From the NCBI RefSeq assembly GCF_001984035.1, contig NZ_CP019449.1:1612001-1676000 (forward strand): a stretch of 64,000 nucleotides of DNA, written 5' to 3'. Within the stretch, counting starts at the first letter, position 1. Each line of letters opens with the position of its first letter. Positions 1 to 8,298 of this stretch are shown piece after piece. Under the pieces are notes generated by a model, which saw nothing but the letters and a program-made list of their open reading frames with translations, made no database searches and was not told the origin of the DNA. Made by a program: the position numbers and the translations under genes. Source of the stretch: Sphingopyxis sp. QXT-31 (lineage in GTDB: Bacteria > Pseudomonadota > Alphaproteobacteria > Sphingomonadales > Sphingomonadaceae).

Positions 1-260
1 GCGCCCTTTTCGAGCCCTATGGCGTCGAGCAGATAATCGCCAAGCGCCCCGAACCCCAGTGCCGCCGCAATCAGCCAGCCGTCGCGCCCACGCGCGTTCG
101 CTGCGGCCCAGAGCGCCAGGAAACCCACGCCCGTCGTCTTCCACGCCCAGATCGCGGGCCCGCCGAGCCGCAGGAACACCGCGACGAAAAAGCTGATCCC
201 GCCGGCCAGCGCCAGCCACCACAGCCACCGCGCCCGATCCCAGCCCTTTGTCCCGCTCAT
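1..260 (-). CDS. YhhN/TMEM86-family membrane protein (lysoplasmalogenase-like), 3' end cut off by window
   Basis: About 86 codons are visible, starting at an ATG at 260 and running off the left edge. The visible part is hydrophobic: a Trp-rich first membrane segment (about residues 12-32), a second (about 42-58) and the start of a third. The stretch [12 protein letters not shown] followed by [10 protein letters not shown] fits the YhhN family pattern, where a Lys before a membrane helix is followed by a GD-x-x-LL motif. Characterised eukaryotic members hydrolyse lysoplasmalogens; the substrate of bacterial members is largely unknown. It is transcribed away from trmFO, and the two starts are about 60 nt apart. 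The assignment rests on the N-terminal third only. Confidence 0.7.
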   Translation of the reverse strand, partial: MSGTKGWDRARWLWWLALAGGISFFVAVFLRLGGPAIWAWKTTGVGFLALWAAANARGRDGWLIAAALGFGALGDYLLDAIGLEKG

Positions 261-322
261 CCCGCGCCCCTTTGCATCTTCGCTCCAAGGCGCCTACTGC
301 GCGGCGGACCAACGGCAAGTCA

Positions 323-1684
323 ATGATTAGGGCAAAAGTGGCGCACGACATTCACATCATCGGCGGCGGCCTCGCCGGCTCCGAAGCCGCCTGGCAGCTC
401 GCCGAGGCGGGCTATCGCGTCCGCCTGTCCGAGATGCGCGGCGGCGGCGACATGACCCCGGCGCATCAGGGCGACACGCTCGCCGAGATGGTCTGCTCGA
501 ACAGCTTCCGCAGCGACGACGGCGACAGCAACGCCGTCGGCCTCCTCCACCGTGAGATGCGCAGCCTCGGCTCGATCATCATGCGCGAGGCCGACGCCAC
601 CAAGGTTCCTGCCGGTTCGGCGCTCGCAGTCGACCGCGACCTCTTTTCGGGCGGGGTCACCCGCGCGCTCGAAAACCACCCGAACATCAGCATCGTCCGC
701 GAACGCATCGACACGCTGCCCGCCGAAGGCCTCACTATCGTCGCGACCGGTCCGCTCACCGCCGCATCGCTGGCCGACAGCATCGGCAGCGCAACCGGCA
801 AGGACGCCCTCGCCTTCTTCGATGCCATCGCCCCCATCGTCTACCGCGACAGCATAGACATGGACGTCGCCTGGATGGCGAGCCGCTGGGACAAGGTCGG
901 CCCGATCGGCGACGGCAAGGACTATATCAACTGCCCGATGGACAAGGACCAATATCACGCCTTCGTCCAGGGGCTCGTCGACGGCGACAAGACCGAATTC
1001 AAGGAGTGGGAGACGAACACCCCCTATTTCGAAGGCTGCATGCCGATCGAAGTCATGGCCGAACGCGGCCCCGAAACGCTCCGCTTCGGCCCGATGAAGG
1101 GCGTCGGCCTCGACAATCCGCGCACCGGACGCTGGCCCTATGCCGTCGTCCAGCTGCGCCAGGACAATGCGCTCGGCACTTTGTGGAACATGGTCGGCTT
1201 CCAGACCAAGCTCAAGCACGCCGCCCAAGTCGAGCTGTTCCGCACCATTCCCGGGCTCGAAAAGGCCGAATTCGCGCGCCTCGGCGGCCTCCACCGCAAC
1301 AGCTTCATCCGCTCGCCCGAACTGCTCGACGGCCAGCTCCGCCTCAAATCGGCGCCGCATATCCGCTTTGCCGGTCAGATCACCGGCTGTGAGGGCTATG
1401 TCGAGAGCGCCGCGATCGGCCTCGTCGCCGCGCGCTTCGCCGCCGCCGAGCTCGGCGGCCGCACCCTGCCCCCGCCGCCGCTCGAGACCGCGCTCGGCGC
1501 GCTGCTCGGCCATATCACCGGCGGGGCCGACGCGACGAGCTACCAGCCGATGAACGTCAATTTCGGCCTCTTCCCGCCGCTTGCCGAGGATGTGCTCAAG
1601 AAGGACCGCAAGCTGGGCTATACGCAGCGCGCGGGGACGAAGCTGGCGGAATGGATGAAGCTCGCCGAGGGCGTCTTAGCCTAG
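323..1684 (+). CDS. trmFO: tRNA (uracil-54-C5)-methyltransferase, folate/FAD-dependent
   Basis: A 453-aa protein that makes ribothymidine at position 54 of tRNA, using methylene-THF as carbon donor and FAD/NAD(P)H as reductant. The dinucleotide-binding motif GGGLAG lies at residues 14-19. Two family cysteines are visible, C58 in [12 protein letters not shown] and C204 in [11 protein letters not shown], matching the two conserved Cys of this enzyme. The ATG at 323 is chosen because homology begins immediately after it; an upstream in-frame TTG would add 25 residues of unrelated Arg/Ser-rich sequence. The stop overlaps by 4 nt the stop of the convergent EF-hand gene. Length is normal for TrmFO. 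Confidence 0.97.
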   Translation: MIRAKVAHDIHIIGGGLAGSEAAWQLAEAGYRVRLSEMRGGGDMTPAHQGDTLAEMVCSNSFRSDDGDSNAVGLLHREMRSLGSIIMREADATKVPAGSALAVDRDLFSGGVTRALENHPNISIVRERIDTLPAEGLTIVATGPLTAASLADSIGSATGKDALAFFDAIAPIVYRDSIDMDVAWMASRWDKVGPIGDGKDYINCPMDKDQYHAFVQGLVDGDKTEFKEWETNTPYFEGCMPIEVMAERGPETLRFGPMKGVGLDNPRTGRWPYAVVQLRQDNALGTLWNMVGFQTKLKHAAQVELFRTIPGLEKAEFARLGGLHRNSFIRSPELLDGQLRLKSAPHIRFAGQITGCEGYVESAAIGLVAARFAAAELGGRTLPPPPLETALGALLGHITGGADATSYQPMNVNFGLFPPLAEDVLKKDRKLGYTQRAGTKLAEWMKLAEGVLA

Positions 1685-2154
1685 CATTTGCACTTCGCGA
1701 CCACCGCCCTTTTCAGCGCCGTCGTCGCGAACTCCGCGCGGCTGAGCCCGCCCGACTTGTCCTTGTCCGCCCCCGCGAAGCGCTCGCCCGTCGCCCCGGC
1801 CCATTCCTCGAAGGTCAGCAGGTTGTTGCCGTCCTTGTCGAGCTTGCGGAACGCTGCGGTGCGCGTCGACATCATCTCGATCCGGCTTACCACCTCGTTG
1901 CGGTCGCGGTCGTAGCGGTTGAAGCGCCGTTCCTCGCGCGAGGCCTCCTTCGCCGCGGGCAAGGCGGGCGGCGCGGGCCCGCGCTTCGGCGCGCCCGCCG
2001 CCGCGACGGGAATCGGTCCGGGGTCAGGCGGAGCTTCGGGCAGCACCGCCTCCTCGGCAAGCTGCGTCTGCCCCTTCCACAGGAACACGCCGCCGGTGAG
2101 CAGCAGCACGCCGGCCACACCCCCGATCAGGAACCGCGAAACCGCCATCGCCAC
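1681..2154 (-). CDS. Membrane-anchored EF-hand protein
   Basis: A 157-aa protein with an N-terminal hydrophobic segment (about residues 5-26, signal anchor or uncleaved signal), a Pro/Ala-rich linker, and calcium-loop motifs in the C-terminal half: [26 protein letters not shown] and [13 protein letters not shown]. The last two have the D-x-D-x-N/S-G spacing of EF-hand loops; the first is degenerate. It ends in the unusual tail CKC. It is probably periplasmic and Ca-binding, but no enzymatic domain is visible and the function is unknown. It converges on trmFO with a 4-nt overlap of stop codons and diverges from oxyR. Confidence 0.82.
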   Translation of the reverse strand: MAMAVSRFLIGGVAGVLLLTGGVFLWKGQTQLAEEAVLPEAPPDPGPIPVAAAGAPKRGPAPPALPAAKEASREERRFNRYDRDRNEVVSRIEMMSTRTAAFRKLDKDGNNLLTFEEWAGATGERFAGADKDKSGGLSRAEFATTALKRAVVAKCKC

Positions 2155-2285
2155 GCCCTCCGCCCGAATTGCGCAGGCCTATCATGGACATGACCTGTCC
2201 GGCAACCGGATGCACCGCACATCGGACCGATCAAATAATCGAACGACTTGTTCAAATTCGCGTGCGTCATAGCTATATCCGATCA

Positions 2286-3191
2286 ATGCAAAATTACCTG
2301 CCCTCGCTCAAACAGATGCAATATCTCGTGGCGCTGCACGAGCATGGCCATTTCGGCCGCGCCGCCGACGCGTGCAACGTCACCCAGTCGACGCTGTCGG
2401 CGGGCATCCGCGAGCTTGAGACCCTGCTTGGCCAGACGCTCGTCGAACGCACGCGCCGCGTTGTGCGCTTCACCACGCTCGGCAATGCGATCGTCGCCAA
2501 GGCGCACCGCGTGCTGCGCGAGGCCGAGGAACTCGCCGACATGGCCGCCGCCGCCGCCGCGCCGCTCGTCGGCGAGCTGCGCATGAGCGTCATCCCGACG
2601 ATCGCCCCCTTCCTGCTCCCGAACATGCTGCGGCTGCTGCGCAAGACCCGCCCCGCACTCAAGCTGTTCCTGCGCGAAGAACCGAGCGCGCAGGCGTGCG
2701 AGTCGCTCCACCACGGCGCCGTCGACTGCGTTCTCCTCGCGCTCCCCTATGCCTGCGGCGACGTCGAGGCCGAGGCGCTCTTCGACGACGCCTTGTTCGT
2801 CGCCTTCCCCGGCGACCAATCGGAAAACCTCCCCGCGATGGTCAGCGCCGACCAGATCGACCCCGCGCAGATGCTGATGCTCGAGGACGGCCATTGCCTG
2901 AAGGACCACGCCCTCGCCGCGTGCAACCGGCCGGAACTGCGCGCCGGCGCGCGTATGATGGGCACCTCGCTCCACACGCTCGTCCAGATGGTCGACAACG
3001 GCCTCGGCATCACGATGCTGCCGCAAATGGCGATCGAGGCGGGCATTCTCGACCACACTGACATCGACACCCGTCCGCTCGATTCGGACCACGACTGGCG
3101 CACGATCGCGCTGGTCTGGCGCAAGGGCAGCCCGCGCGCCGACGAGTTCCGGATGCTCGCGGATATTTTCCGGCAGCATAGGGCGGCCTGA
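2286..3191 (+). CDS. oxyR: Hydrogen-peroxide-sensing LysR-type regulator OxyR
   Basis: A 301-aa LysR-family regulator. The N-terminal helix-turn-helix (about residues 15-70; FGRAADACNVTQSTLS) is followed by a substrate-like effector domain. The OxyR signature LEDGHCLKDHALAAC is present, with C204 and C213 nine residues apart, as in the redox pair C199/C208 of E. coli OxyR. That supports peroxide sensing rather than small-ligand binding. The ATG at 2286 (MQNYLPSLKQMQYL) is the conserved start; an upstream in-frame start would add 39 non-conserved residues. No peroxidase or catalase gene is adjacent in this window, so its targets lie elsewhere. Confidence 0.93.
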   Translation: MQNYLPSLKQMQYLVALHEHGHFGRAADACNVTQSTLSAGIRELETLLGQTLVERTRRVVRFTTLGNAIVAKAHRVLREAEELADMAAAAAAPLVGELRMSVIPTIAPFLLPNMLRLLRKTRPALKLFLREEPSAQACESLHHGAVDCVLLALPYACGDVEAEALFDDALFVAFPGDQSENLPAMVSADQIDPAQMLMLEDGHCLKDHALAACNRPELRAGARMMGTSLHTLVQMVDNGLGITMLPQMAIEAGILDHTDIDTRPLDSDHDWRTIALVWRKGSPRADEFRMLADIFRQHRAA

Positions 3192-3195
3192 GTGC

Positions 3196-3372
3196 CCCTC
3201 TCCCTTGATGGGGGAGGCAGCGAGACTTACGAACTTGTTCGTTAGTCGCAGCGGTGGGGGTGCGGTTTCGACCCGAGGCGACCGTGCAGGAGCACACCGT
3301 CACCCTCATCCAACTCCGCCTAGGCCGCTCTGCGGCTAAGGCTCCATATCCTTCTCCCATCAAGGGAGAAGG
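3196..3372. repeat. Dispersed ~177-bp repeat, copy 1 (terminal inverted ends, internal hairpins)
   Basis: Non-coding element between oxyR and moaE. Its ends are inverted (TCCCTTGATGGGGGAGG near the left end, CCCATCAAGGGAGAAGG at the right). Inside are a hairpin ACGAAC-TT-GTTCGT (3229-3242) and a second, GCCGC-TCT-GCGGC (3324-3336). A related copy lies at 9435-9610 with the same organisation. It sits between the 3' ends of convergent genes and could act as a bidirectional terminator. Confidence 0.85.
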
Positions 3373-3376
3373 AGCA

Positions 3377-3817
3377 TCATCCCCACCTTTCAGAGCGCTT
3401 GTGATCCCCCTCGCGCTGCTCGACCCAAGCCGCGCGTCCATCGCTGAAACTCTCGCGCTTCCACAGCATCACATCGGTCTTCAGCCGGTCGATCAGGAAC
3501 TCGACCGCCGCCAGCGCCTCGGCCCGGTGCGCGCTGCTCGCGAGCACCAGCACGATCGTCTCGCCCGGCGCCATGCCTCCGACCCGGTGAATCAGCGTCA
3601 ACGCCCCCAGGCTCCACCGCGCCCCGGCCTCGCCCGCTAGTGCCTCCAGTCCGCTCGCCGTCAGCACCGGATGATGATCGAGAAACAGCTCTGTCAGCCC
3701 GTCGTCGCCGCGCACCCGCCCGACGAAGCTCGCGCTCGCGCCATACCCGCCCACATCATGCGCCGCATATTCGACCGCGACGTCGATCGCCTCCGCCTGG
3801 ACCGCGACCCGGATCAT
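3377..3817 (-). CDS. moaE: Molybdopterin synthase catalytic (large) subunit
   Basis: A 146-aa MoaE. With MoaD it inserts two sulfurs into precursor Z to form molybdopterin in the cytoplasm. Family features visible are FVGRVRG (31-37), LFLDHHP (44-50), HRVG (77-80) and the catalytic lysine segment RLKTDVMLWK with K113 and K120. The ATG at 3817 overlaps the moaD stop by 4 nt (ATGA), indicating translational coupling; the longer reading frame upstream is the moaD region in another frame. The C-terminal tail is charged and variable. Downstream lies a dispersed repeat. Confidence 0.95.
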   Translation of the reverse strand: MIRVAVQAEAIDVAVEYAAHDVGGYGASASFVGRVRGDDGLTELFLDHHPVLTASGLEALAGEAGARWSLGALTLIHRVGGMAPGETIVLVLASSAHRAEALAAVEFLIDRLKTDVMLWKRESFSDGRAAWVEQREGDHKRSERWG

Positions 3818-4068
3818 CCGCCCGTCACCGGCGGGAACAGCGCGACCTCGCCGCTCCGCGGCACCACCGCGCCCGGTCCCGCCATATGCCCGTCGACCGC
3901 CGCGCGGATCCGCATCGGCTCGGCAAAGGCGCGCGCGCCGGCCTCGTCGCGGGCTGCGAGCCACAGGATCAGGTCGGTGACCGTGCGCACGTCGTCGGGC
4001 AGCGCTATCGACTCCTCGCCGGTGCCCATCCGCTCGCGCACCCAGGCGAAATAGCTAAGTTTCAGCAT
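3814..4068 (-). CDS. moaD: Molybdopterin synthase sulfur-carrier subunit
   Basis: An 84-aa ubiquitin-fold protein ending in Gly-Gly (PPVTGG), the C-terminus that is adenylated and thiocarboxylated before sulfur transfer to molybdopterin precursor bound by MoaE. It starts MLKLSYFAWVRE and has the usual 80-90 residue length. It overlaps moaE by 4 nt and lies 7 nt after pgsA, so pgsA-moaD-moaE is probably one transcript, an order common in sphingomonads. Confidence 0.93.
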   Translation of the reverse strand: MLKLSYFAWVRERMGTGEESIALPDDVRTVTDLILWLAARDEAGARAFAEPMRIRAAVDGHMAGPGAVVPRSGEVALFPPVTGG

Positions 4069-4075
4069 CGCGCGC

Positions 4076-4648
4076 TCAATCCATATGCTTCAGGCCGACG
4101 CGCAAATAATCCCAGCCGGTGATCAAGGTCAGCACCGCCGCGCCCCACAAGGAGGCGAGCCCCACCGTCTTGATCCAGACCATCGCAGGCAAAGCCCCCG
4201 CCAGGATCAGCGCGCCGAAGGCGACGAGCTGGAAGGTGGTTTTCCATTTCGCGAGCTGGGTCACCGGCATCGACACCTGCAGGCTCGCGAGGAACTCGCG
4301 CAGCCCCGACACGATGATCTCGCGCAGCAGGATCATCAGCGCGGCGATCACATGATAACCGTCGATGTCGCGCGTGAATACGAGCAGCAGGATCACCGCT
4401 GCGATCATAATCTTGTCGGCGATCGGATCGAGGAAGGCGCCCAGCCGCGACACGATCCCGCGCGAGCGTGCAACATAGCCGTCAAAATAATCGGTAATGC
4501 CCATCAGGCAGTAGAGGATGAAGGCGAGCGCATAGTCGATCGCCAGCGGCTGGTGCGATCCCTCGCGGACGCCCGGCCACAGCAGGAACAGCAATATGGG
4601 AACCGCCAAAATGCGCGACAAAGTCAGGACGTTCGGAAGGCTGAGCAT
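4076..4648 (-). CDS. pgsA: CDP-diacylglycerol-glycerol-3-phosphate 3-phosphatidyltransferase
   Basis: A 190-aa integral membrane enzyme making phosphatidylglycerol-phosphate, the committed step to phosphatidylglycerol and cardiolipin. The CDP-alcohol phosphotransferase motif D-x2-D-G-x2-A-R-x8-G-x3-D-x3-D is complete: D53, D56, G57, A60, R61, G70, D74, D78. Several membrane helices flank it. It starts MLSLPNVLTLSRI, typical of PgsA. It is the first gene of the leftward pgsA-moaD-moaE run, and the divergent neighbour is an LplT-like lysophospholipid transporter. Confidence 0.95.
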   Translation of the reverse strand: MLSLPNVLTLSRILAVPILLFLLWPGVREGSHQPLAIDYALAFILYCLMGITDYFDGYVARSRGIVSRLGAFLDPIADKIMIAAVILLLVFTRDIDGYHVIAALMILLREIIVSGLREFLASLQVSMPVTQLAKWKTTFQLVAFGALILAGALPAMVWIKTVGLASLWGAAVLTLITGWDYLRVGLKHMD

Positions 4649-4769
4649 GACCCCTGTTTCCCGCTTGCGCGGCCTTTAGGCTTTGACCCTGCCCGCCCTA
4701 GCCGATAAGCCCGCCGGGCGACAACCATATTGCCGGGGGACATAGGATGCTCGCGCGATTTTTAACGGG

Positions 4770-6122
4770 ATGGAACCACGCATGACCGGCTCTTTTGCGC
4801 TGTTGAAGCAACGCCGGTTCCTGCCCCTCTTCGTTACCCAGCTGCTCGGCGCGTTCAACGACAATCTGTTCAAGAACGCGATGGTGCTGTTCGTCGTCTA
4901 TGGCGTGTTCAACGACGAAGCCTCCGAAACCATGTTCAGCGCGGTCGCTACCGGCCTGTTCATCCTGCCCTTTTTCCTGCTTTCGGCGCTCGCGGGACAA
5001 CTCGCCGACACGCGCGACAAAGCGCGGATCATCCGCATCGTCAAATTCTGCGAGATTTTGATCATGCTCGTCGGCGGCCTCGGGCTGGTGCTCGCCTGGA
5101 TGGGCTTCGCGGTTCATCTGCTCGCCATCCCGCTGATGATGCTCGCTTTGTTCGCAATGGGCATCCACTCGACCTTCTTCGGCCCGATCAAATATGCGAT
5201 CCTGCCGCAGCATCTGAAGAGCGACGAGGTGCTCGCGGGCACGGGACTGGTCGAGGCCGGCACCTATATCGCGATCCTCGCGGGCACGATCCTCGCGGGA
5301 GTGATCGAGGTCGAATGGGCCGCGCTCGGCGTCGTGCTCGTAGCCGCGCTCGGCTACTGGACGGGCCGCAAGGTGCCGCCCGCGCCGCCCGAGCATGAGG
5401 AACATGGCATCGACTGGCACATCGTCCGCTCGTCGATCACGCTGGTGCGCGGCACGATGCACATTCCGCGCCTCTATCTCGCGATCCTCTCGATCAGCTT
5501 CTTCTGGACGATCGGCGCGGTGCTGTTCATCCAGTTCCCGCCGCTGGTGAAGAATATCCTCCACGCCGACAAGAGCGTCGCCAGCCTGTTCCTCGCGATC
5601 TTCTCGATCGGGATCGCGATCGGCTCGGTCGCGGTGAACCGCCTGCTCAAGGGCCAGGTCTCGGCGCGTTACAGCCCTGCCAGCGTCATCGTCATGGGTG
5701 TCTTCGTACTCGCCTTTTATTGGGTGTGCCGCAATTGGGAGCATGATCCCTCCGGCGTCATGTACGGCATCGACGGCTTCCTGAACCACGCCGACGTCAT
5801 CCCGCTGCTCGGCGCGCTGCTCGGCATCGCGATCAGCGGCGGCATGTTCGTCGTCCCGCTCTACGCCTTCCTCACCACCACCGTGCCCAAAGACCAGACC
5901 GCACGCACCGTCGCGGCGAACAATATCGTCAATTCGGGCGCAATGGTCGCGGGCTCGTTACTTGCGATCGGCCTCGGCCTTATCGGCGTCGGTGTCGTCG
6001 ACCAGCTGCTGATGAGCGCGGTTATGTGCCTCGTCTCTGCGTGGCTGGCGGTGAAGCTGCACAAGGCCTGCGACGATGGGCCGGCGAAGGCGGGCGACGG
6101 AGACGAAGGGGTGCGGGTTTAA
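4770..6122 (+). CDS. MFS transporter, LplT/Aas-type lysophospholipid flippase-like
   Basis: A 450-aa polytopic membrane protein of the major facilitator superfamily. The N-terminal LLGAFNDNLFKNAMV and the segment FFGPIKYAILPQHL are characteristic of LplT and of the MFS half of Aas fusions, which move lysophospholipids across the inner membrane for re-acylation. There is no acyltransferase domain, so this is a stand-alone transporter. Divergence from pgsA agrees with a phospholipid role. The start may be the ATG at 4770 or the one at 4782 (MTGSFALLK); neither has a strong Shine-Dalgarno. Substrate is inferred from family only. Confidence 0.8.
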   Translation: MEPRMTGSFALLKQRRFLPLFVTQLLGAFNDNLFKNAMVLFVVYGVFNDEASETMFSAVATGLFILPFFLLSALAGQLADTRDKARIIRIVKFCEILIMLVGGLGLVLAWMGFAVHLLAIPLMMLALFAMGIHSTFFGPIKYAILPQHLKSDEVLAGTGLVEAGTYIAILAGTILAGVIEVEWAALGVVLVAALGYWTGRKVPPAPPEHEEHGIDWHIVRSSITLVRGTMHIPRLYLAILSISFFWTIGAVLFIQFPPLVKNILHADKSVASLFLAIFSIGIAIGSVAVNRLLKGQVSARYSPASVIVMGVFVLAFYWVCRNWEHDPSGVMYGIDGFLNHADVIPLLGALLGIAISGGMFVVPLYAFLTTTVPKDQTARTVAANNIVNSGAMVAGSLLAIGLGLIGVGVVDQLLMSAVMCLVSAWLAVKLHKACDDGPAKAGDGDEGVRV

Positions 6123-6126
6123 ATAT

Positions 6127-6267
6127 CCTCCCCATCGCGAAGCGTTGGGGAGGGGGACCGCCGCGGCAGGCGGTGGTGGAGGGGTATGACGTCGCTTTCC
6201 ACGCGACGGTGAAACCCCTCCGTCAGCGCTTCGCGCTGCCACCTCCCCATCGCTTCGCGTGGGGAGG
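6127..6267. repeat. Dispersed ~140-bp repeat made of nested hairpins
   Basis: Both ends are small hairpins with the same 8-bp stem, CCTCCCCA/TGGGGAGG, enclosing TCGCGAAGCG at the left and TCGCTTCGCG at the right, so the loops are reverse-complementary too. The middle holds further stems (CGTCGC/GCGACG near 6190-6212; CAGCGC-TTC-GCGCTG near 6223-6237). It lies just after the stop of the MFS gene and before the convergent small gene. It resembles short intergenic repeats common in sphingomonads; no transposase is present. Confidence 0.75.
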
Positions 6268-6303
6268 ATCTTCGCGGCAGCTACTGCTGCCCGCGGCCGG
6301 ACA

Positions 6304-6537
6304 TCACATCAAAAACACCATCGTCGCCGTGAAGAACATCAGGAAACTCTGGACGAACAGCTTCAGGTCCGATCCCCTGAAGACCTTCACCGGCTCGCGG
6401 TGCTGGCGGATCGCGTGGCGCAGCGCGCCTTCCCAGTCGGCGGGCGCGCTCATGCGCGCGATGACCAGCTGGCGCTGACCATGATCGCGGATGCGGTCGC
6501 GGATATCGATGCGGAGCTCGGAGTCGAAATCTTCCAT
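6304..6537 (-). CDS. Small tail-anchored protein of unknown function
   Basis: A 77-aa protein starting MEDFDSELRIDIRDRIRDHG with GGGG six nt before the ATG. The N-terminal two thirds is charged and probably helical; residues about 57-77 are a single hydrophobic helix that ends the protein (LFVQSFLMFFTATMVFLM). That suggests a C-terminal inner-membrane anchor with a cytoplasmic domain. I do not recognise the family. A perfect TTAA-N7-TTAAC element lies 39-54 nt upstream of the start, suggesting CtrA control. A longer in-frame reading from a TTG at 6546 is possible. Confidence 0.7.
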   Translation of the reverse strand: MEDFDSELRIDIRDRIRDHGQRQLVIARMSAPADWEGALRHAIRQHREPVKVFRGSDLKLFVQSFLMFFTATMVFLM

Positions 6538-6575
6538 GCCCCGCAAGCTACGCCTGCGTTAACGAGTCGATAAGG

Positions 6576-6591
6576 TTAAAAAATCGTTAAC
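6576..6591 (-). promoter_or_regulatory. CtrA-like box TTAA-N7-TTAA
   Basis: TTAA at 6576-6579 and TTAA at 6587-6590 are separated by exactly 7 nt and followed by C on the + strand, the full CtrA consensus. The box is 39 nt from the ATG of the small tail-anchored gene, about where a CtrA site covers the -35 region. Two further GTTAAC palindromes lie nearby (about 6558 and 6634). Binding is inferred from sequence only. Confidence 0.5.
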
Positions 6592-6642
6592 GCGTGGGCC
6601 GCCAGCGCGCGTCCCGCCGCGGGACGCCGCGCGCCGTAAGCG

Positions 6643-7362
6643 TTAACGCGGCATCGCCCGCACGCGCACCACCCTCTTGTCCGCCAGTCCGCGCTGGAAT
6701 GACGCGCAGCGCCGCGGTTTCATCCGCGGTCCCAGACAGAAGCGGACCTCTTTCAGCCACCCCTTGTCGTCGGCCGATACCGCCAGCATTTCGGGTCTTA
6801 TCCCCTTGTTGACCGCAACGAACGCCGCGCGGATCGATCCCGCCGTCTGCGGTTTCGCCGCGAGCTTGCCCATGTCGGGAAAGCGCACCGCGCCGAACAG
6901 GATCGACGCCGATTTGAAATAGGCCGCGGGGTTCGGGCTCATGCACGTCCCATGCTTGGCCCATTCGTGCTGCAGCAACTGCGCCGAGGGCGTCATGCAC
7001 AGATGCTGCTTCAGCACCGGTTGCGGCACGATCTTCGCCGGGCGGCACCATTGCGGATAGCCGGGGTTTGCCGCCTCGGGCCACAGCCCGTGCAGCACCC
7101 AGCCGAAACGCCCGTTCTCGCCCGAACATTGGAAGCGGTCGCGCTTATCCTTCTTATCGCGCACCCCCGCGCAATGCTGCGGCGACCAACTGAGGCTCAG
7201 CAGATAACCCGCGGTCGCCGGCGTGCGCACCGGCTCGCCGCGCCGCGGCTGCTCGATCCGCGGGACCGGCGCGCGATCTGGCGCCTTGCACGCCAAGGCC
7301 TGCGCCTGCGCGGCGGTAGGGGCGAGCGCGAGCAGCGCCGCGGCGGCGCTAGGCCAGCGCAA
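6643..7362 (-). CDS. Secreted ribonuclease T2 family protein
   Basis: A 239-aa protein with an N-terminal signal peptide (about residues 1-22, ending AQAQA). Both catalytic segments of RNase T2 are present: HGLWPE (H91) and HEWAKHGTC (H132, E133, H137). Many cysteines suggest disulfides in the periplasm or outside the cell. The enzyme cleaves RNA through a 2',3'-cyclic phosphate. The only plausible start is a TTG at 7362 inside the last codons of nadC, giving a 14-nt overlap; no ATG fits before the signal peptide. Co-transcription with nadC is likely. Confidence 0.88.
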   Translation of the reverse strand: MRWPSAAAALLALAPTAAQAQALACKAPDRAPVPRIEQPRRGEPVRTPATAGYLLSLSWSPQHCAGVRDKKDKRDRFQCSGENGRFGWVLHGLWPEAANPGYPQWCRPAKIVPQPVLKQHLCMTPSAQLLQHEWAKHGTCMSPNPAAYFKSASILFGAVRFPDMGKLAAKPQTAGSIRAAFVAVNKGIRPEMLAVSADDKGWLKEVRFCLGPRMKPRRCASFQRGLADKRVVRVRAMPR

Positions 7363-8194
7363 AATCGAGCCCGATGTCGGCCGCGGGTGCCGACTGCGTC
7401 AGCCGCCCGACCGACACATAGGTCACCCCCGTCGCGCCGATCGCGCCGATCGTGTCGAGCCGCACCCCGCCCGACGCCTCGGTGGGCACGCGCCCTCCGA
7501 CGATCGCCACCGATTCGCGCAATTCGCCGAGGTCCATATTGTCGAGCAGCAGATGCGTCGCGCCCGCCGACAGCGCGGGTTCGACCTGGTCGACGCGGTC
7601 GACCTCGACGATGATGTTCGCGACTCCTGCGGCGACCGCGCGGCGCACCGCTTCCTCCACCGATCCCGCGACCGCGACATGATTGTCCTTGATCATCGCC
7701 GCATCCCACAGCCCCATGCGATGGTTCGTCGCGCCGCCCATCCGCGTCGCATATTTCTCGAGCACCCGCAGCCCCGGGATCGTCTTGCGCGTGTCGAGCA
7801 GGGTCGCGTTTCCGCCCAGCGCATCGACATATTCGCGCGTCAGCGTCGCGATCCCCGTCAGATGCTGCACCGTGTTCAGCGCCGAGCGCTCGGCGGTCAG
7901 CATCGCGCGGGCATTGCCCGACAAGCGCATCAGGTCGGTCCCGGCGGGCACCCGCTCGCCTTCGCCGACCAGTATCTCGATCGCCATGGCCGGATCGAGC
8001 GCACGGAAGAAGGCCTCGGCGATCGGCAGCCCCGCGACGGTGATCGCATCGCGGCTGTCCATCACCCCCTCGAAGCGCGCGTCGGCGGGGATCACTGCCA
8101 TCGAGGTGACGTCGCCCCCCGACCCCAGATCCTCGGAAAAAGTGTTGCGGACGAAGGCGTCCAGGTCGAAACCGGTCAGGGAAAAATCGCTCAT
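7349..8194 (-). CDS. nadC: Nicotinate-nucleotide pyrophosphorylase (quinolinate phosphoribosyltransferase)
   Basis: A 281-aa QPRTase converting quinolinate and PRPP to nicotinate mononucleotide in de novo NAD synthesis. Strong motifs are LDTRKTIPGLRVLEKYA, GGATNHRMGL and IKDNH, which form the phosphate and quinolinate binding sites. The ATG at 8194 (MSDFSLTGFDLDAF) begins the homologous region; longer readings upstream run through the divergent intergenic space. nadA and nadB are not in the window. The downstream RNase T2 gene overlaps its 3' end. Confidence 0.96.
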   Translation of the reverse strand: MSDFSLTGFDLDAFVRNTFSEDLGSGGDVTSMAVIPADARFEGVMDSRDAITVAGLPIAEAFFRALDPAMAIEILVGEGERVPAGTDLMRLSGNARAMLTAERSALNTVQHLTGIATLTREYVDALGGNATLLDTRKTIPGLRVLEKYATRMGGATNHRMGLWDAAMIKDNHVAVAGSVEEAVRRAVAAGVANIIVEVDRVDQVEPALSAGATHLLLDNMDLGELRESVAIVGGRVPTEASGGVRLDTIGAIGATGVTYVSVGRLTQSAPAADIGLDFALA

Positions 8195-8298
8195 GCCGCC
8201 CGCGATAATGGGCTCCCCAAGCAAATCAACTTGACGTTTACGTAAACTAGCGCTGACATGCTCGACACAGGTGAAGATAGAAAAGATCGGAGAGGTTA

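Noticed and set aside
320..1513. 397-codon open frame on the minus strand
   Set aside because: Antisense to trmFO; composition is a reflection of the GC-rich codon pattern and no family features are visible.
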